A DNA stretch of 6,652 nucleotides, taken from NCBI GenBank assembly GCA_030146445.1, contig JASLBT010000345.1, positions 1 through 6,652 on the forward strand, given 5' to 3'. The position numbers were made by a program, and so were the translations under genes. This document shows positions 1 to 6,652 of this stretch, piece by piece. The notes beneath the pieces are model-generated. The model was not told the DNA's origin. It did not search any database and was given only the letters and a program-made list of their open reading frames with translations. This stretch comes from Segetibacter sp. (GTDB lineage: Bacteria > Bacteroidota > Bacteroidia > Chitinophagales > Chitinophagaceae). The stretch's first letter is position 1; every line of letters starts with the position of its first letter.

Positions 1-237
1 AGAAAGACCGCAGAAAGATTAGTGCTGGAGCTAAAGGACAAATTGGGAAAAATTTCACTGGAATCAACAGTTTTACCAACAGCAAGTAATAAAATGGAAA
101 CAGATGCGTTAAATGCATTGGTTTCTTTAGGTATTGCACGACCGCAGGCAGAACAGGCCATAAAAAAAGCTCTTTTTGCTGGTCCGGACACGATAATCCT
201 GGAAGACCTGATAAAACAGGCATTAAAAAACGTTTAG
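1..237 (+). CDS. ruvA: Holliday junction branch migration protein RuvA, C-terminal part (5' end outside window)
   Basis: RuvA forms tetramers that hold the four-way Holliday junction flat and recruit the RuvB hexameric motor for branch migration in recombinational repair, in the cytoplasm. The frame is open from base 1 and ends at TAG (235-237), giving 78 residues of a protein normally about 190-200 long, so about 115 N-terminal residues are missing. The visible part begins RKTAERLVLELKDKL, the hallmark end of the helix-hairpin-helix domain II. A polar linker follows (about residues 17-30). Domain III then covers residues 32-78, with DALNALVSLGIARPQAEQAI as the expected three-helix module that contacts RuvB. 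The GTG at 22 is an internal valine codon and not a start. DNA-binding domain I and its acidic pin lie outside the window. The gene sits 37 bases before sprA on the same strand, probably in one transcript. Identification is secure; completeness of the 5' part cannot be judged. Confidence 0.95.
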   Translation, partial: RKTAERLVLELKDKLGKISLESTVLPTASNKMETDALNALVSLGIARPQAEQAIKKALFAGPDTIILEDLIKQALKNV

Positions 238-274
238 CCTATCGTTAGATCTGTACCTAACCCAGTGAACACAA
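238..274 (+). other. ruvA-sprA intergenic gap and sprA initiation region
   Basis: These 37 bases separate the ruvA stop from the sprA GTG. I see no GGAGG-like purine run at the usual distance before the GTG, which fits Bacteroidota, where Shine-Dalgarno sites are often absent. No Bacteroidota-type promoter (TTG near -33 with TAnnTTTG near -7) is visible. The only inverted repeat is a 5-bp GTTAG/CTAAC pair (244-248 with 257-261, 8-base loop) with no T-run after it, so it is not a credible terminator. In the sprA frame a TGA at 266-268 closes the reading frame upstream and limits how far 5' the start can lie. The simplest reading is read-through transcription from ruvA into sprA. Confidence 0.6.
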
Positions 275-361
275 GTGATCCCAATTCCAAATTCGGTCCG
301 TTTTCTTATACTATTTGCAGTAACCTTTTTGGTTAGCTGTAATGTTTTATTCGCACAGGCT
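275..361 (+). other. Signal peptide of SprA (residues 1-29)
   Basis: The leader has a short n-region with one arginine (Arg9), a hydrophobic core at residues 10-26 (FLILFAVTFLVSC followed by NVLF) and a small-residue cleavage region. AQA at 27-29 before QT is the best signal peptidase I site by the -3/-1 rule; cleavage after Ala27 (LFA) is an alternative. A Pro/Ser/Thr-rich stretch (TPSPSTDT) follows and leads into the mature domain. This fits Sec export to the outer membrane. LVSC at residues 19-22 also matches the lipobox pattern, but the hydrophobic run continues past the cysteine, so signal peptidase I processing is more likely. Confidence 0.85.
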
Positions 362-3300
362 CAAACTCCATCACCATCAACTGACACGGTTCGATACCCA
401 TTAAAGGACCGGTTAGGTGATCCGTTTACCTATTCAAATCCAAACCCGTTTAACCCCGCAGATACGGGCTTTATCAAAAGAGATATCCAGTACGATCCCA
501 AAACCCGCCGCTACTATATTGTTGAAAAAATCGGGAAAAGCTATTACCGCTCACCCACCTATCTCACCTACGAGGAAATGATGCGGTTACAGGGGAGACA
601 GGCAGAAATAGACTATTTCCGTAAGAGAGCAAATACACTAAGTACCCTGAACAGGAAGGTTGTACGTCCCAAAATGAAGATGTACGACAAACTGTTCGAC
701 CGGATTTTTGGGGTGGGGCCTGGTGGCTTGAAAGTGGATATTCGTCCTCAGGGAAATGTGGACATCATGGCGGGTTACCAGGGACAGAACATCAAGAATC
801 CAACCTTGCCGGAACGGGCACGGCGGAATGGCGGCTTTGACTTCGACATGAACGCGAATGTAAACGTGATTGCGAATATCGGCGACAAACTAAAGCTTCC
901 GATCAATTATAATACCCTCGCCAACTTTGATTTCGAAAACCAATTGAAGCTCGACTACAAGGGCATGGATGATGAGATCATCAAGTCAATCGAAGCTGGT
1001 AATGTTTCTTATACTTCAAAAGGGACCCTGATACCAAGCGCGCAAAGTTTATTTGGTATAAAAACGCAGCTACAGTTTGGCAGAATGTTCTTCACGGGCG
1101 TTTTTGCGAACCAAAAATCGCAACGGCAGTCTCTTGCACTGCAGGGCGGGGCAACGACGCAACGTTTTGAAAAGCGCCTGGACGACTATGAAGAAAACAG
1201 GCACTTTTACCTCGGCCAGTATTTTTACGACAATTATAATAAGGCTATGCGAAACCTGCCGGTTGTTAACAGCCAGGTTCAGATATTGCGCATGGAAGTT
1301 TGGGTGACTAACCGTACTGGTGCAACGACCGAAACCAGGGACGTTGTAGGCCTGATGGACCTTGGGGAACCAAGGCCGTTCAACCCCGTTAACCAGCCTA
1401 CAGGCGTTGTGCCTGGCGGTTTGCCGGCAAATGGCGCCAATAACCTGTACACTTTTCTTGCGGGAAACCCCGCCACAAACCGGAACCCAACGGCAATCAA
1501 CAGCATCCTGCTTTCAAGAGGACTAAGGCCTGTTGAAGACTTTGAAAAAACGTTCGCCCGTAAACTTTCGCCAAATGAATTTGTGTATAACCCGCAAGTG
1601 GGTTTTGTTTCGTTAAATCAACAATTGCAGCCTGACGAGGTGTTGGGTGTTGCATTTCAGTACACGTACAATGGAAGGGTTTTCCAGGTAGGAGAGTTTT
1701 CCCAGGATGTTACCCTCGACTCTTCGCGCCAGGGAGTACAAAAGGTTTTGTTTTTAAAATTGTTAAAAGCTACGTCGCAGCGTCCGGGCCTACCCATCTG
1801 GGACTGGATGATGAAAAACGTATACTCACTGGACCTGCCTGGTATCCAACGGCAGGATTTTAAATTAAACGTCTTATATGAAGAACCCAGTGGAGGCTTA
1901 AAACGCTTTTTACCCGAAAGTGCACCGTCGGCAGAGGGCCGTTCGCTTTTGCGGATATTAAATCTTGACCGGTTAAATAACCAGAACGATCCTTTACCGG
2001 ATGGCGTTTTCGACTATGTTGAGGGGTTTACCGTTTTGCCGCAACTGGGGAAGGTTATATTCCCCGTACGAGAACCATTTGGTAGCGACCTGGATTCACT
2101 TGCCTTTCCGGGTATGCCGCAAAACATCAAAAGCAAATACGTTTACTATCAACTTTACGATTCTATTAAAGCCATTGCACAAACGTTCGCCAACCTGAAC
2201 CGGTATATAATGCAGGGTTCGGGCAAGGGTAGTTCATCTTCAGAAATATACCTCGGTGCATTTAACGTGCCGCAAGGATCGGTGACTGTGTCGGCCGGTG
2301 GACAAATACTACGTGAAGGTTTTGATTATTCTATCGACTATAACCTGGGTACGGTGAAAGTGTTAAACCAGGCGATCCTAAACACTGGTTTGCCGGTGAA
2401 TGTGTCTTTTGAAAACAATGCCGGGTTTGGTATTCAGCAAAGGAACTTTATGGGTATGCGGCTTGATTACCTCGCAAGCAAGAAGTTGTCGCTTGGTGCT
2501 TCCATGGTTCGTTTGGGTGAGAGGCCCTTTTTTACAAAGACGAATTATGGGGAGGATCCGATCCGCAACACCATGTATGGGCTTGATTTTAACTACCGTT
2601 CCGATTTTCCTAAGCTGACGCGAATCCTGGATAAATTGCCGTTTTATAATACAAACACCATGAGTACCATCAATGCATATGGTGAAGCTGCGGTTTTGAA
2701 ACCGGGTCATCCAAGGCAGATTGGTAAAGGGAACGAGGGTTTGAGTTATGTAGATGACTTTGAAGGAACCCGGAACAGCATCGACCTGCGTTTTCCATTT
2801 ATCTCGTGGGCACTTGCGTCCACGCCGCAGGGCAACGGGTTGTTCCCGGAAGGCAGTTTAAACGATAGTCTTGCTTATAACCGCAACAGGGCAAAACTTG
2901 CCTGGTACAATATCGAACCAATTTTACAGGATAAAGGCAGCATCAATAATCCATTGCGTCGCGATGTGAGCCAGTTGAGCGATCCGCGGGTACGTGCTGT
3001 TTACTCGCAGGAACTTTTTCCGCAACGCAGCCTGAACCTGGGTAGCAACCAGCAGCCGACTTTTGACCTTGCCTATTACCCGACAGAAATGGGTCCGTAT
3101 AATTTCGAGTCCAGGCAAACCGAAATAGACGCGTCGGGTCGATTCATGCGACCAAAACAACGTTGGGGTGGACTCATGAGAAGCATTGAACAGACTGACT
3201 TTGAAACCAGCAACGTTGAGTTCATTGAATTCTGGATCCAGGATCCTTTCATTAAAAAACCCAACAGTTCAGGTGGTAAATTGTATTTGAACCTGGGTAC

Positions 3301-6300
3301 ATTAAGTGAGGACATTCTAAAAGACGGTCACCGTTTTTACGAAAATGGCTTGCCTACACCAAACCAACCAACAGCCGTCGACGAAACGGTATGGGGTAGA
3401 ACACCGATAAACCCTATCCAAATTACGCAGGCTTTTAGCAATAATCCCAGGGACAGGGCTTTCCAGGACCTGGGCTTCGACGGTTTATCGGATACTGCGG
3501 AAACAAGAAAAAGAAGTAACTACCTGCAGAACATATCCAGCACTTTCGGACCAACGTCCCCTTTATACCAGCAAAGGCTGAACGACCCTTCCAACGATAA
3601 TTACCGTTGGTACCGCGATCCGCAATTCGATGCTACCAATACCGGTATACTTGGCCGTTACAAAAACTTTAATAACTCACAGGGAAATTCGCCCATTGCC
3701 ACCGGTACAAGTGAGTTTAGTCCCGCAGCTACGCTATATCCCGACAATGAGGACCTGAACCGCGACAACACGCTTAATGAGTCTGAGGAATACTACCAGT
3801 ACGAAGTTGACCTGAAGCCAGGTATGGATGTAGGCACCAGCAAATACATTACTGACAAACGCGTGGTAAATGTGCGTTATCCGAATGACTCGTCGGGGCA
3901 GGAAAACTGGTACCTTTTTAGGGTCCCTATCCGGGACTATCAGAGTAAAATCGGTAACATTCCCGACTTTAAGTCAATCCGTTTTATGCGGATGTTTCTT
4001 ACCGACTTCGAAGACTCGGTGGTGTTACGTTTTGCGAGGCTTGATCTCGTACGCAACCAGTGGAGAACGTTCCAGTTCGAGCTTGATACTACCGGCGCTT
4101 ACCGCCCGATCACACAGGGGTCTGCAACACGTTTCAATGTGTTAGCGGTTAACCTCGAGGAAAACAGCAGCAGGTCTCCGGTTAACTACCTGATACCTCC
4201 GGGTATTGAAAGGGTACAGCAATTAAGCAACAATAACATCAACATCCTGCAAAACGAGCAGGCAATGAGTTTCCAGATCAGGAACCTCGGTAAAAAGGAG
4301 ACAAGGGGTGTCTTCAAAACGATGAACCTCGATATGCGGCAGTTCGGTCGTTTAAACATGTTTGTACACGCCGAAAGTGTACCGAATTCAACACGAGTTT
4401 ACAACGGCCAGTTATCGGCAGTAATACGCATTGGGCAGGATTTCCTGAACAACTATTATGAAATTAAGATCCCGCTGACTGTTACACCCGAGGGCCGATA
4501 TGTTAATGATGAAGCCGGCCAGAAAAGGGTATGGCCGGACTCGAACAATCTCGACTTTGATATCCAGGAACTGGTGCAGCTGAAGCTTCGGAGAAACGCG
4601 AGCCGGAGCAATGCGCTGGATACCATTTACCGCGAAATAATTGGAACGAGAACATTTTCTGTAAAGGGAAATCCAAACCTTGGAGAAGTAAGGGCATTTT
4701 TCATAGGAGTTGAAAATACCGACCGGGACATAACCGCCGACGCCGAAGTATGGGTTAACGAATTGCGCTTTTCGAAGCTGGACGAAAGTGGTGGATATGC
4801 TGCGTTGGGCAGGGTAGACATCAACATGGCGGACCTTGGCAACCTTTCGGTTTCTGCCAATACCTATACAAAAGGTTTTGGTACACTTGAGCAAAGGGTT
4901 AACGAAAGGGCGCGTGAAAACTTCATGCAGTTCGATGCCGCAACAAACCTCGAACTAGGTAAGCTGTTGCCTAAACAGTTCGGACTTTCAGTTCCAGTGT
5001 ATGCAAGCATCAGCCAAACCGTTCGCACGCCTGAGTACGATCCGTACGACCAGGATCTCCTGTTAAAAACTAAGCTCAACAACAGTTCGGGCAAGCAAAG
5101 GGATTCGATAAGGAGGGATGCTCTTGATAAGACAACCATCAAAACAGTCAACTTTACAAATGTCAGGTTACAGCCAACCGGAAGAATGAGGATTTGGAGC
5201 CCAAGCAATATCGATGTGAGTTACTCTTACATCAAGTTCGAGCAAACCAATCCGCTGATCCTGAAAAATGACCTGATTAAACACCGCGGTGGCATTGGCT
5301 ATACCTATAATGCACAGCCAAAATACATTGAGCCATTTAAGCGACTGATCAGGTCACGTTCTCCATGGTACGCATTGGTGAGGGATCTGAATTTTAATTT
5401 AAACCCCAGTTTGCTGCAGGTCAGGGCAGATGTCAACCGGCAGTTCGGCGAATTTGTGCCGCGAATTGTGAACAACTTCGATCAGAAGGTTGACCGGGTG
5501 GATACCACGTACGACAAGTACTTCACGTTCGATCGTTATTATAATTTCCGGTGGGACCTTACCCGGTCGTTCAACCTTGATTTCTCTGCCGTCAACAATG
5601 CCCGGATTGATGAGCCCCAGGGTAGGCTCGACACCAAACTAAAAAGGGACACGGTTAAAGAGAACTTCTTTAAAGGAGGCCGCAACACCTTGTATCAACA
5701 AAAGGCCATCGCCAGCTATACTCTTCCATTTTCAAAAGTCCCCCTCCTCGAATGGATAACAGCGAGGTATAGTTATTCCACAAATTACAGTTGGATCGGT
5801 GCGAGCAGGCTAGCCCGGACCATTGGTATTGATATTGGAAATACCATAGAAAATGGTCTTCAGCATAGCCTGAACGGTGAATTTGATTTCACCCGGCTTT
5901 ACAGTAAGTCAAGGTGGCTGAGGGCATTGGAAACAGTTCCGCCGCCGCCGCCTGGTCCGGGTGCTCCGGATGATAAGAAGAAGGGCCGCGATACTAAAAA
6001 CAAAAACGCTGCAAACCCTGGTGCGAGTCCGGATGCGGTTACGCCGGCTTCAACTCTTCCATCGAAAGCCGAGGTGGTTAAAGGACTCACGGGAAAGGCC
6101 CGAAAAACTGCGCTAAGAAAATGGCGGGCACAGCGACGGGATGAACGTAGGGCAAGAAGATTGCTCCGTGCCGCACAGCCCGTGGAGATGGGTGGTGTTG
6201 CAAGAGCCGGCGGAAAGCTTTTAACGATGGTGAGACGCGCTTCTGTTAACTATAGCGAAAGTTACCAAAGCAGGCTTCCTGGTTATACCGACAGCACCCG

Positions 6301-6652
6301 GGTACTCGGCCAAAACTGGAGCAGTATGGCGCCGGGTCTTGATTACGTTTTTGGGAGACAACCTGATACGAACTGGTTAAATGCAAAAGCTGCAAAAGGC
6401 CTGATTACCCGCGATACCACTTTCAACTTTATGTTCAGGCAAAGCCTCGATCAAAAATTGAGCATAACCGCTCAATTGGAGCCTTTGAGAGAGTTTACTA
6501 TTGATCTGAACATTGATAAAACGTTCACAAAAGACTACACCGAGCTGTTTAAGAATATACCGGACAGTGGTGGTTTCAGGCACCTCAGTCCACTGGCAAG
6601 CGGGGGCTTTAATGTGTCGTACATAGCATTTCAAACACTGTTCACTAAAAAT
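275..6652 (+). CDS. sprA: Type IX secretion outer-membrane translocon SprA/Sov (3' end outside window)
   Basis: SprA is the giant outer-membrane beta-barrel (36 strands in the Flavobacterium johnsoniae structure) through which T9SS cargo with C-terminal sorting domains leaves the cell. It works with PorV and a plug protein, and it is needed for gliding adhesin export where gliding occurs. The frame gives 2,126 residues without interruption. Family blocks seen in order: YDPKTRRYYIVEKIG (73-87); GDKLKLPINYNT (from 203); IEAGNV (from 239) and SLFGIK (from 258); QGG (290-292); VFQVGEF (469-475); WDWMMKNVYS (509-518); FDYSIDYNLGTVKVLN (from about 683); DDFEGTR (827-833); GPYNF (940-944); RWGGLMR (963-969); DFETSNVEFIEFW (from 975); SEDILKDG (1011-1018); VWVNELR (1492-1498); GFGTLEQRVNER (1534-1545); TPEYDPYD (1585-1592); NARIDEP (1775-1781); VNYSES (1991-1996); APGLDYVFG (from 2019). 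GTG at 275 is chosen because it gives a complete signal peptide; the next in-frame ATG is at 578 (residue 102), past the signal sequence. About 200-350 C-terminal residues are probably missing. The only cysteine is Cys22, in the leader. Confidence 0.97.
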   Translation, partial: MIPIPNSVRFLILFAVTFLVSCNVLFAQAQTPSPSTDTVRYPLKDRLGDPFTYSNPNPFNPADTGFIKRDIQYDPKTRRYYIVEKIGKSYYRSPTYLTYEEMMRLQGRQAEIDYFRKRANTLSTLNRKVVRPKMKMYDKLFDRIFGVGPGGLKVDIRPQGNVDIMAGYQGQNIKNPTLPERARRNGGFDFDMNANVNVIANIGDKLKLPINYNTLANFDFENQLKLDYKGMDDEIIKSIEAGNVSYTSKGTLIPSAQSLFGIKTQLQFGRMFFTGVFANQKSQRQSLALQGGATTQRFEKRLDDYEENRHFYLGQYFYDNYNKAMRNLPVVNSQVQILRMEVWVTNRTGATTETRDVVGLMDLGEPRPFNPVNQPTGVVPGGLPANGANNLYTFLAGNPATNRNPTAINSILLSRGLRPVEDFEKTFARKLSPNEFVYNPQVGFVSLNQQLQPDEVLGVAFQYTYNGRVFQVGEFSQDVTLDSSRQGVQKVLFLKLLKATSQRPGLPIWDWMMKNVYSLDLPGIQRQDFKLNVLYEEPSGGLKRFLPESAPSAEGRSLLRILNLDRLNNQNDPLPDGVFDYVEGFTVLPQLGKVIFPVREPFGSDLDSLAFPGMPQNIKSKYVYYQLYDSIKAIAQTFANLNRYIMQGSGKGSSSSEIYLGAFNVPQGSVTVSAGGQILREGFDYSIDYNLGTVKVLNQAILNTGLPVNVSFENNAGFGIQQRNFMGMRLDYLASKKLSLGASMVRLGERPFFTKTNYGEDPIRNTMYGLDFNYRSDFPKLTRILDKLPFYNTNTMSTINAYGEAAVLKPGHPRQIGKGNEGLSYVDDFEGTRNSIDLRFPFISWALASTPQGNGLFPEGSLNDSLAYNRNRAKLAWYNIEPILQDKGSINNPLRRDVSQLSDPRVRAVYSQELFPQRSLNLGSNQQPTFDLAYYPTEMGPYNFESRQTEIDASGRFMRPKQRWGGLMRSIEQTDFETSNVEFIEFWIQDPFIKKPNSSGGKLYLNLGTLSEDILKDGHRFYENGLPTPNQPTAVDETVWGRTPINPIQITQAFSNNPRDRAFQDLGFDGLSDTAETRKRSNYLQNISSTFGPTSPLYQQRLNDPSNDNYRWYRDPQFDATNTGILGRYKNFNNSQGNSPIATGTSEFSPAATLYPDNEDLNRDNTLNESEEYYQYEVDLKPGMDVGTSKYITDKRVVNVRYPNDSSGQENWYLFRVPIRDYQSKIGNIPDFKSIRFMRMFLTDFEDSVVLRFARLDLVRNQWRTFQFELDTTGAYRPITQGSATRFNVLAVNLEENSSRSPVNYLIPPGIERVQQLSNNNINILQNEQAMSFQIRNLGKKETRGVFKTMNLDMRQFGRLNMFVHAESVPNSTRVYNGQLSAVIRIGQDFLNNYYEIKIPLTVTPEGRYVNDEAGQKRVWPDSNNLDFDIQELVQLKLRRNASRSNALDTIYREIIGTRTFSVKGNPNLGEVRAFFIGVENTDRDITADAEVWVNELRFSKLDESGGYAALGRVDINMADLGNLSVSANTYTKGFGTLEQRVNERARENFMQFDAATNLELGKLLPKQFGLSVPVYASISQTVRTPEYDPYDQDLLLKTKLNNSSGKQRDSIRRDALDKTTIKTVNFTNVRLQPTGRMRIWSPSNIDVSYSYIKFEQTNPLILKNDLIKHRGGIGYTYNAQPKYIEPFKRLIRSRSPWYALVRDLNFNLNPSLLQVRADVNRQFGEFVPRIVNNFDQKVDRVDTTYDKYFTFDRYYNFRWDLTRSFNLDFSAVNNARIDEPQGRLDTKLKRDTVKENFFKGGRNTLYQQKAIASYTLPFSKVPLLEWITARYSYSTNYSWIGASRLARTIGIDIGNTIENGLQHSLNGEFDFTRLYSKSRWLRALETVPPPPPGPGAPDDKKKGRDTKNKNAANPGASPDAVTPASTLPSKAEVVKGLTGKARKTALRKWRAQRRDERRARRLLRAAQPVEMGGVARAGGKLLTMVRRASVNYSESYQSRLPGYTDSTRVLGQNWSSMAPGLDYVFGRQPDTNWLNAKAAKGLITRDTTFNFMFRQSLDQKLSITAQLEPLREFTIDLNIDKTFTKDYTELFKNIPDSGGFRHLSPLASGGFNVSYIAFQTLFTKN
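2753..2773 (+). other. SprA family signature DDFEGTR (residues 827-833)
   Basis: The motif YVDDFEGTR, within KGNEGLSYVDDFEGTR, is one of the most recognisable blocks of SprA/Sov proteins and helped fix the identification. It is followed by a WALASTPQG segment and a polar stretch. Its precise role is not something I can state from sequence. Its conservation in the family is known to me from general familiarity rather than from an alignment made here. Confidence 0.8.
3464..3502 (+). other. Acidic Gly/Asp loop in SprA (residues 1064-1076)
   Basis: QDLGFDGLSDTAE has the Asp-x-x-x-Asp-Gly-x-x-Asp spacing seen in loops of repeat-type calcium-binding proteins. It lies about 95 residues before a better EF-hand-like loop. 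It may bind a cation or may simply be a conserved turn in a surface or periplasmic loop. Calcium binding is inference only. Confidence 0.4.
3752..3787 (+). other. EF-hand/dockerin-like loop in SprA (residues 1160-1171)
   Basis: The 12-residue segment DLNRDNTLNESE places Asp1160, Asn1162, Asp1164 and Glu1171 at positions 1, 3, 5 and 12 of a canonical EF-hand calcium loop, with a hydrophobic leucine at position 8. It is followed at once by EYYQYEVDL, which looks like the start of a beta strand. The pattern match is read directly; actual calcium binding is inferred. Similar acidic Asn-rich text occurs at this place in other SprA proteins as I remember them. Confidence 0.5.
5939..6178 (+). other. 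Proline-rich and basic insert in SprA (residues 1889-1968)
   Basis: Between two barrel-like segments the protein changes character. Five prolines (1889-1893) encoded by a CCG run are followed by Gly/Pro/Ala-rich text, a KKKGR cluster, an Ala/Pro/Ser/Thr stretch and then a strongly basic, probably helical segment (1941-1968) with 13 Lys/Arg and only two acidic residues in 28. It shows none of the alternating aromatic pattern of the strands on either side, so it is likely a soluble loop or linker. Which side of the membrane it faces cannot be told from the sequence. The flanking strands resume by VNYSES at 1991. Confidence 0.65.

Noticed and set aside
162..181. A7 run in ruvA (ATA AAA AAA GCT) followed by CTTTTTG, as a possible programmed frameshift site
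   Set aside because: The run fits a slippery-heptamer pattern, but the zero frame continues through a normal RuvA domain III to a normal end. Adjacent lysines are common in this helix, and I see no strong downstream stem.
244..261. Inverted repeat GTTAG/CTAAC after ruvA as a possible terminator
   Set aside because: The stem is only 5 bp with an 8-base loop, is A/T-rich and has no following T-run.
2400..2618. Possible separate small plus-strand gene inside sprA
   Set aside because: It is an alternative-frame reading of the conserved SprA block around LGERPFF. It has no initiation signal or recognisable product.
3234..3246. Two closely spaced GGATCC palindromes
   Set aside because: They encode the conserved Trp-Ile-Gln-Asp-Pro segment of SprA. 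There is no wider repeat or mobile-element structure around them, so coincidence is sufficient.
4412..4894. A 160-codon open frame on the minus strand
   Set aside because: It lies entirely antisense to sprA, whose frame is intact and matches family motifs throughout. The antisense protein has no recognisable domain. The other shorter antisense and off-frame open stretches (for example 2378-2710 minus and 3870-4145 plus) are rejected for the same reason.
1..6652. Mobile elements, CRISPR array, tRNA/rRNA genes, attachment sites or origin repeats
   Set aside because: I looked for spaced direct repeats, terminal inverted repeats, and tRNA or rRNA signatures and saw none. Apart from the 37-base gap, the window is fully occupied by two coding regions.

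Overview
The window holds the end of one gene and most of a second, both on the + strand, with only 37 bases between them. The first is the 3' end of ruvA (Holliday-junction branch migration). The second is a very long open frame of 2,126 codons that runs off the right edge. I recognise it as sprA (called sov in Porphyromonas), the outer-membrane translocon of the type IX secretion system (T9SS).

Organism: T9SS and SprA are restricted to the Bacteroidota (Fibrobacteres-Chlorobi-Bacteroidetes group), so the source is almost certainly a member of that phylum. Base composition looks intermediate rather than AT-rich, with many C/G-ending codons, and there is no Shine-Dalgarno-like purine run before sprA. 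I lean towards a Chitinophagaceae/Sphingobacteriia-type genome over an AT-rich Flavobacterium, but this is weak inference.

Layout: bases 1-237 encode the end of RuvA domain II, the flexible linker and domain III. Bases 238-274 are a short gap with no convincing terminator or promoter. From 275 (GTG start) to 6652 the frame is open without a stop or frameshift; I read it codon by codon. It encodes a signal peptide, the N-terminal SprA region, a central region with the family signature DDFEGT and two acidic loops, a long series of aromatic and Asn-rich beta-strand segments, a proline-rich and strongly basic insert, and further barrel segments. The family is usually about 2,300-2,500 residues, so roughly 200-350 C-terminal residues probably lie beyond the window.

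How the genes relate: RuvA works on DNA in the cytoplasm and SprA secretes proteins across the outer membrane. Their adjacency is best read as shared transcription, not shared function. I recall ruvA-sprA as a recurring gene order in Bacteroidota, often with gcvH after sprA, but cannot verify that here. I found no RNA gene, mobile element, CRISPR array or undescribed system. The window is a well-known core locus with a few protein-level details worth checking.
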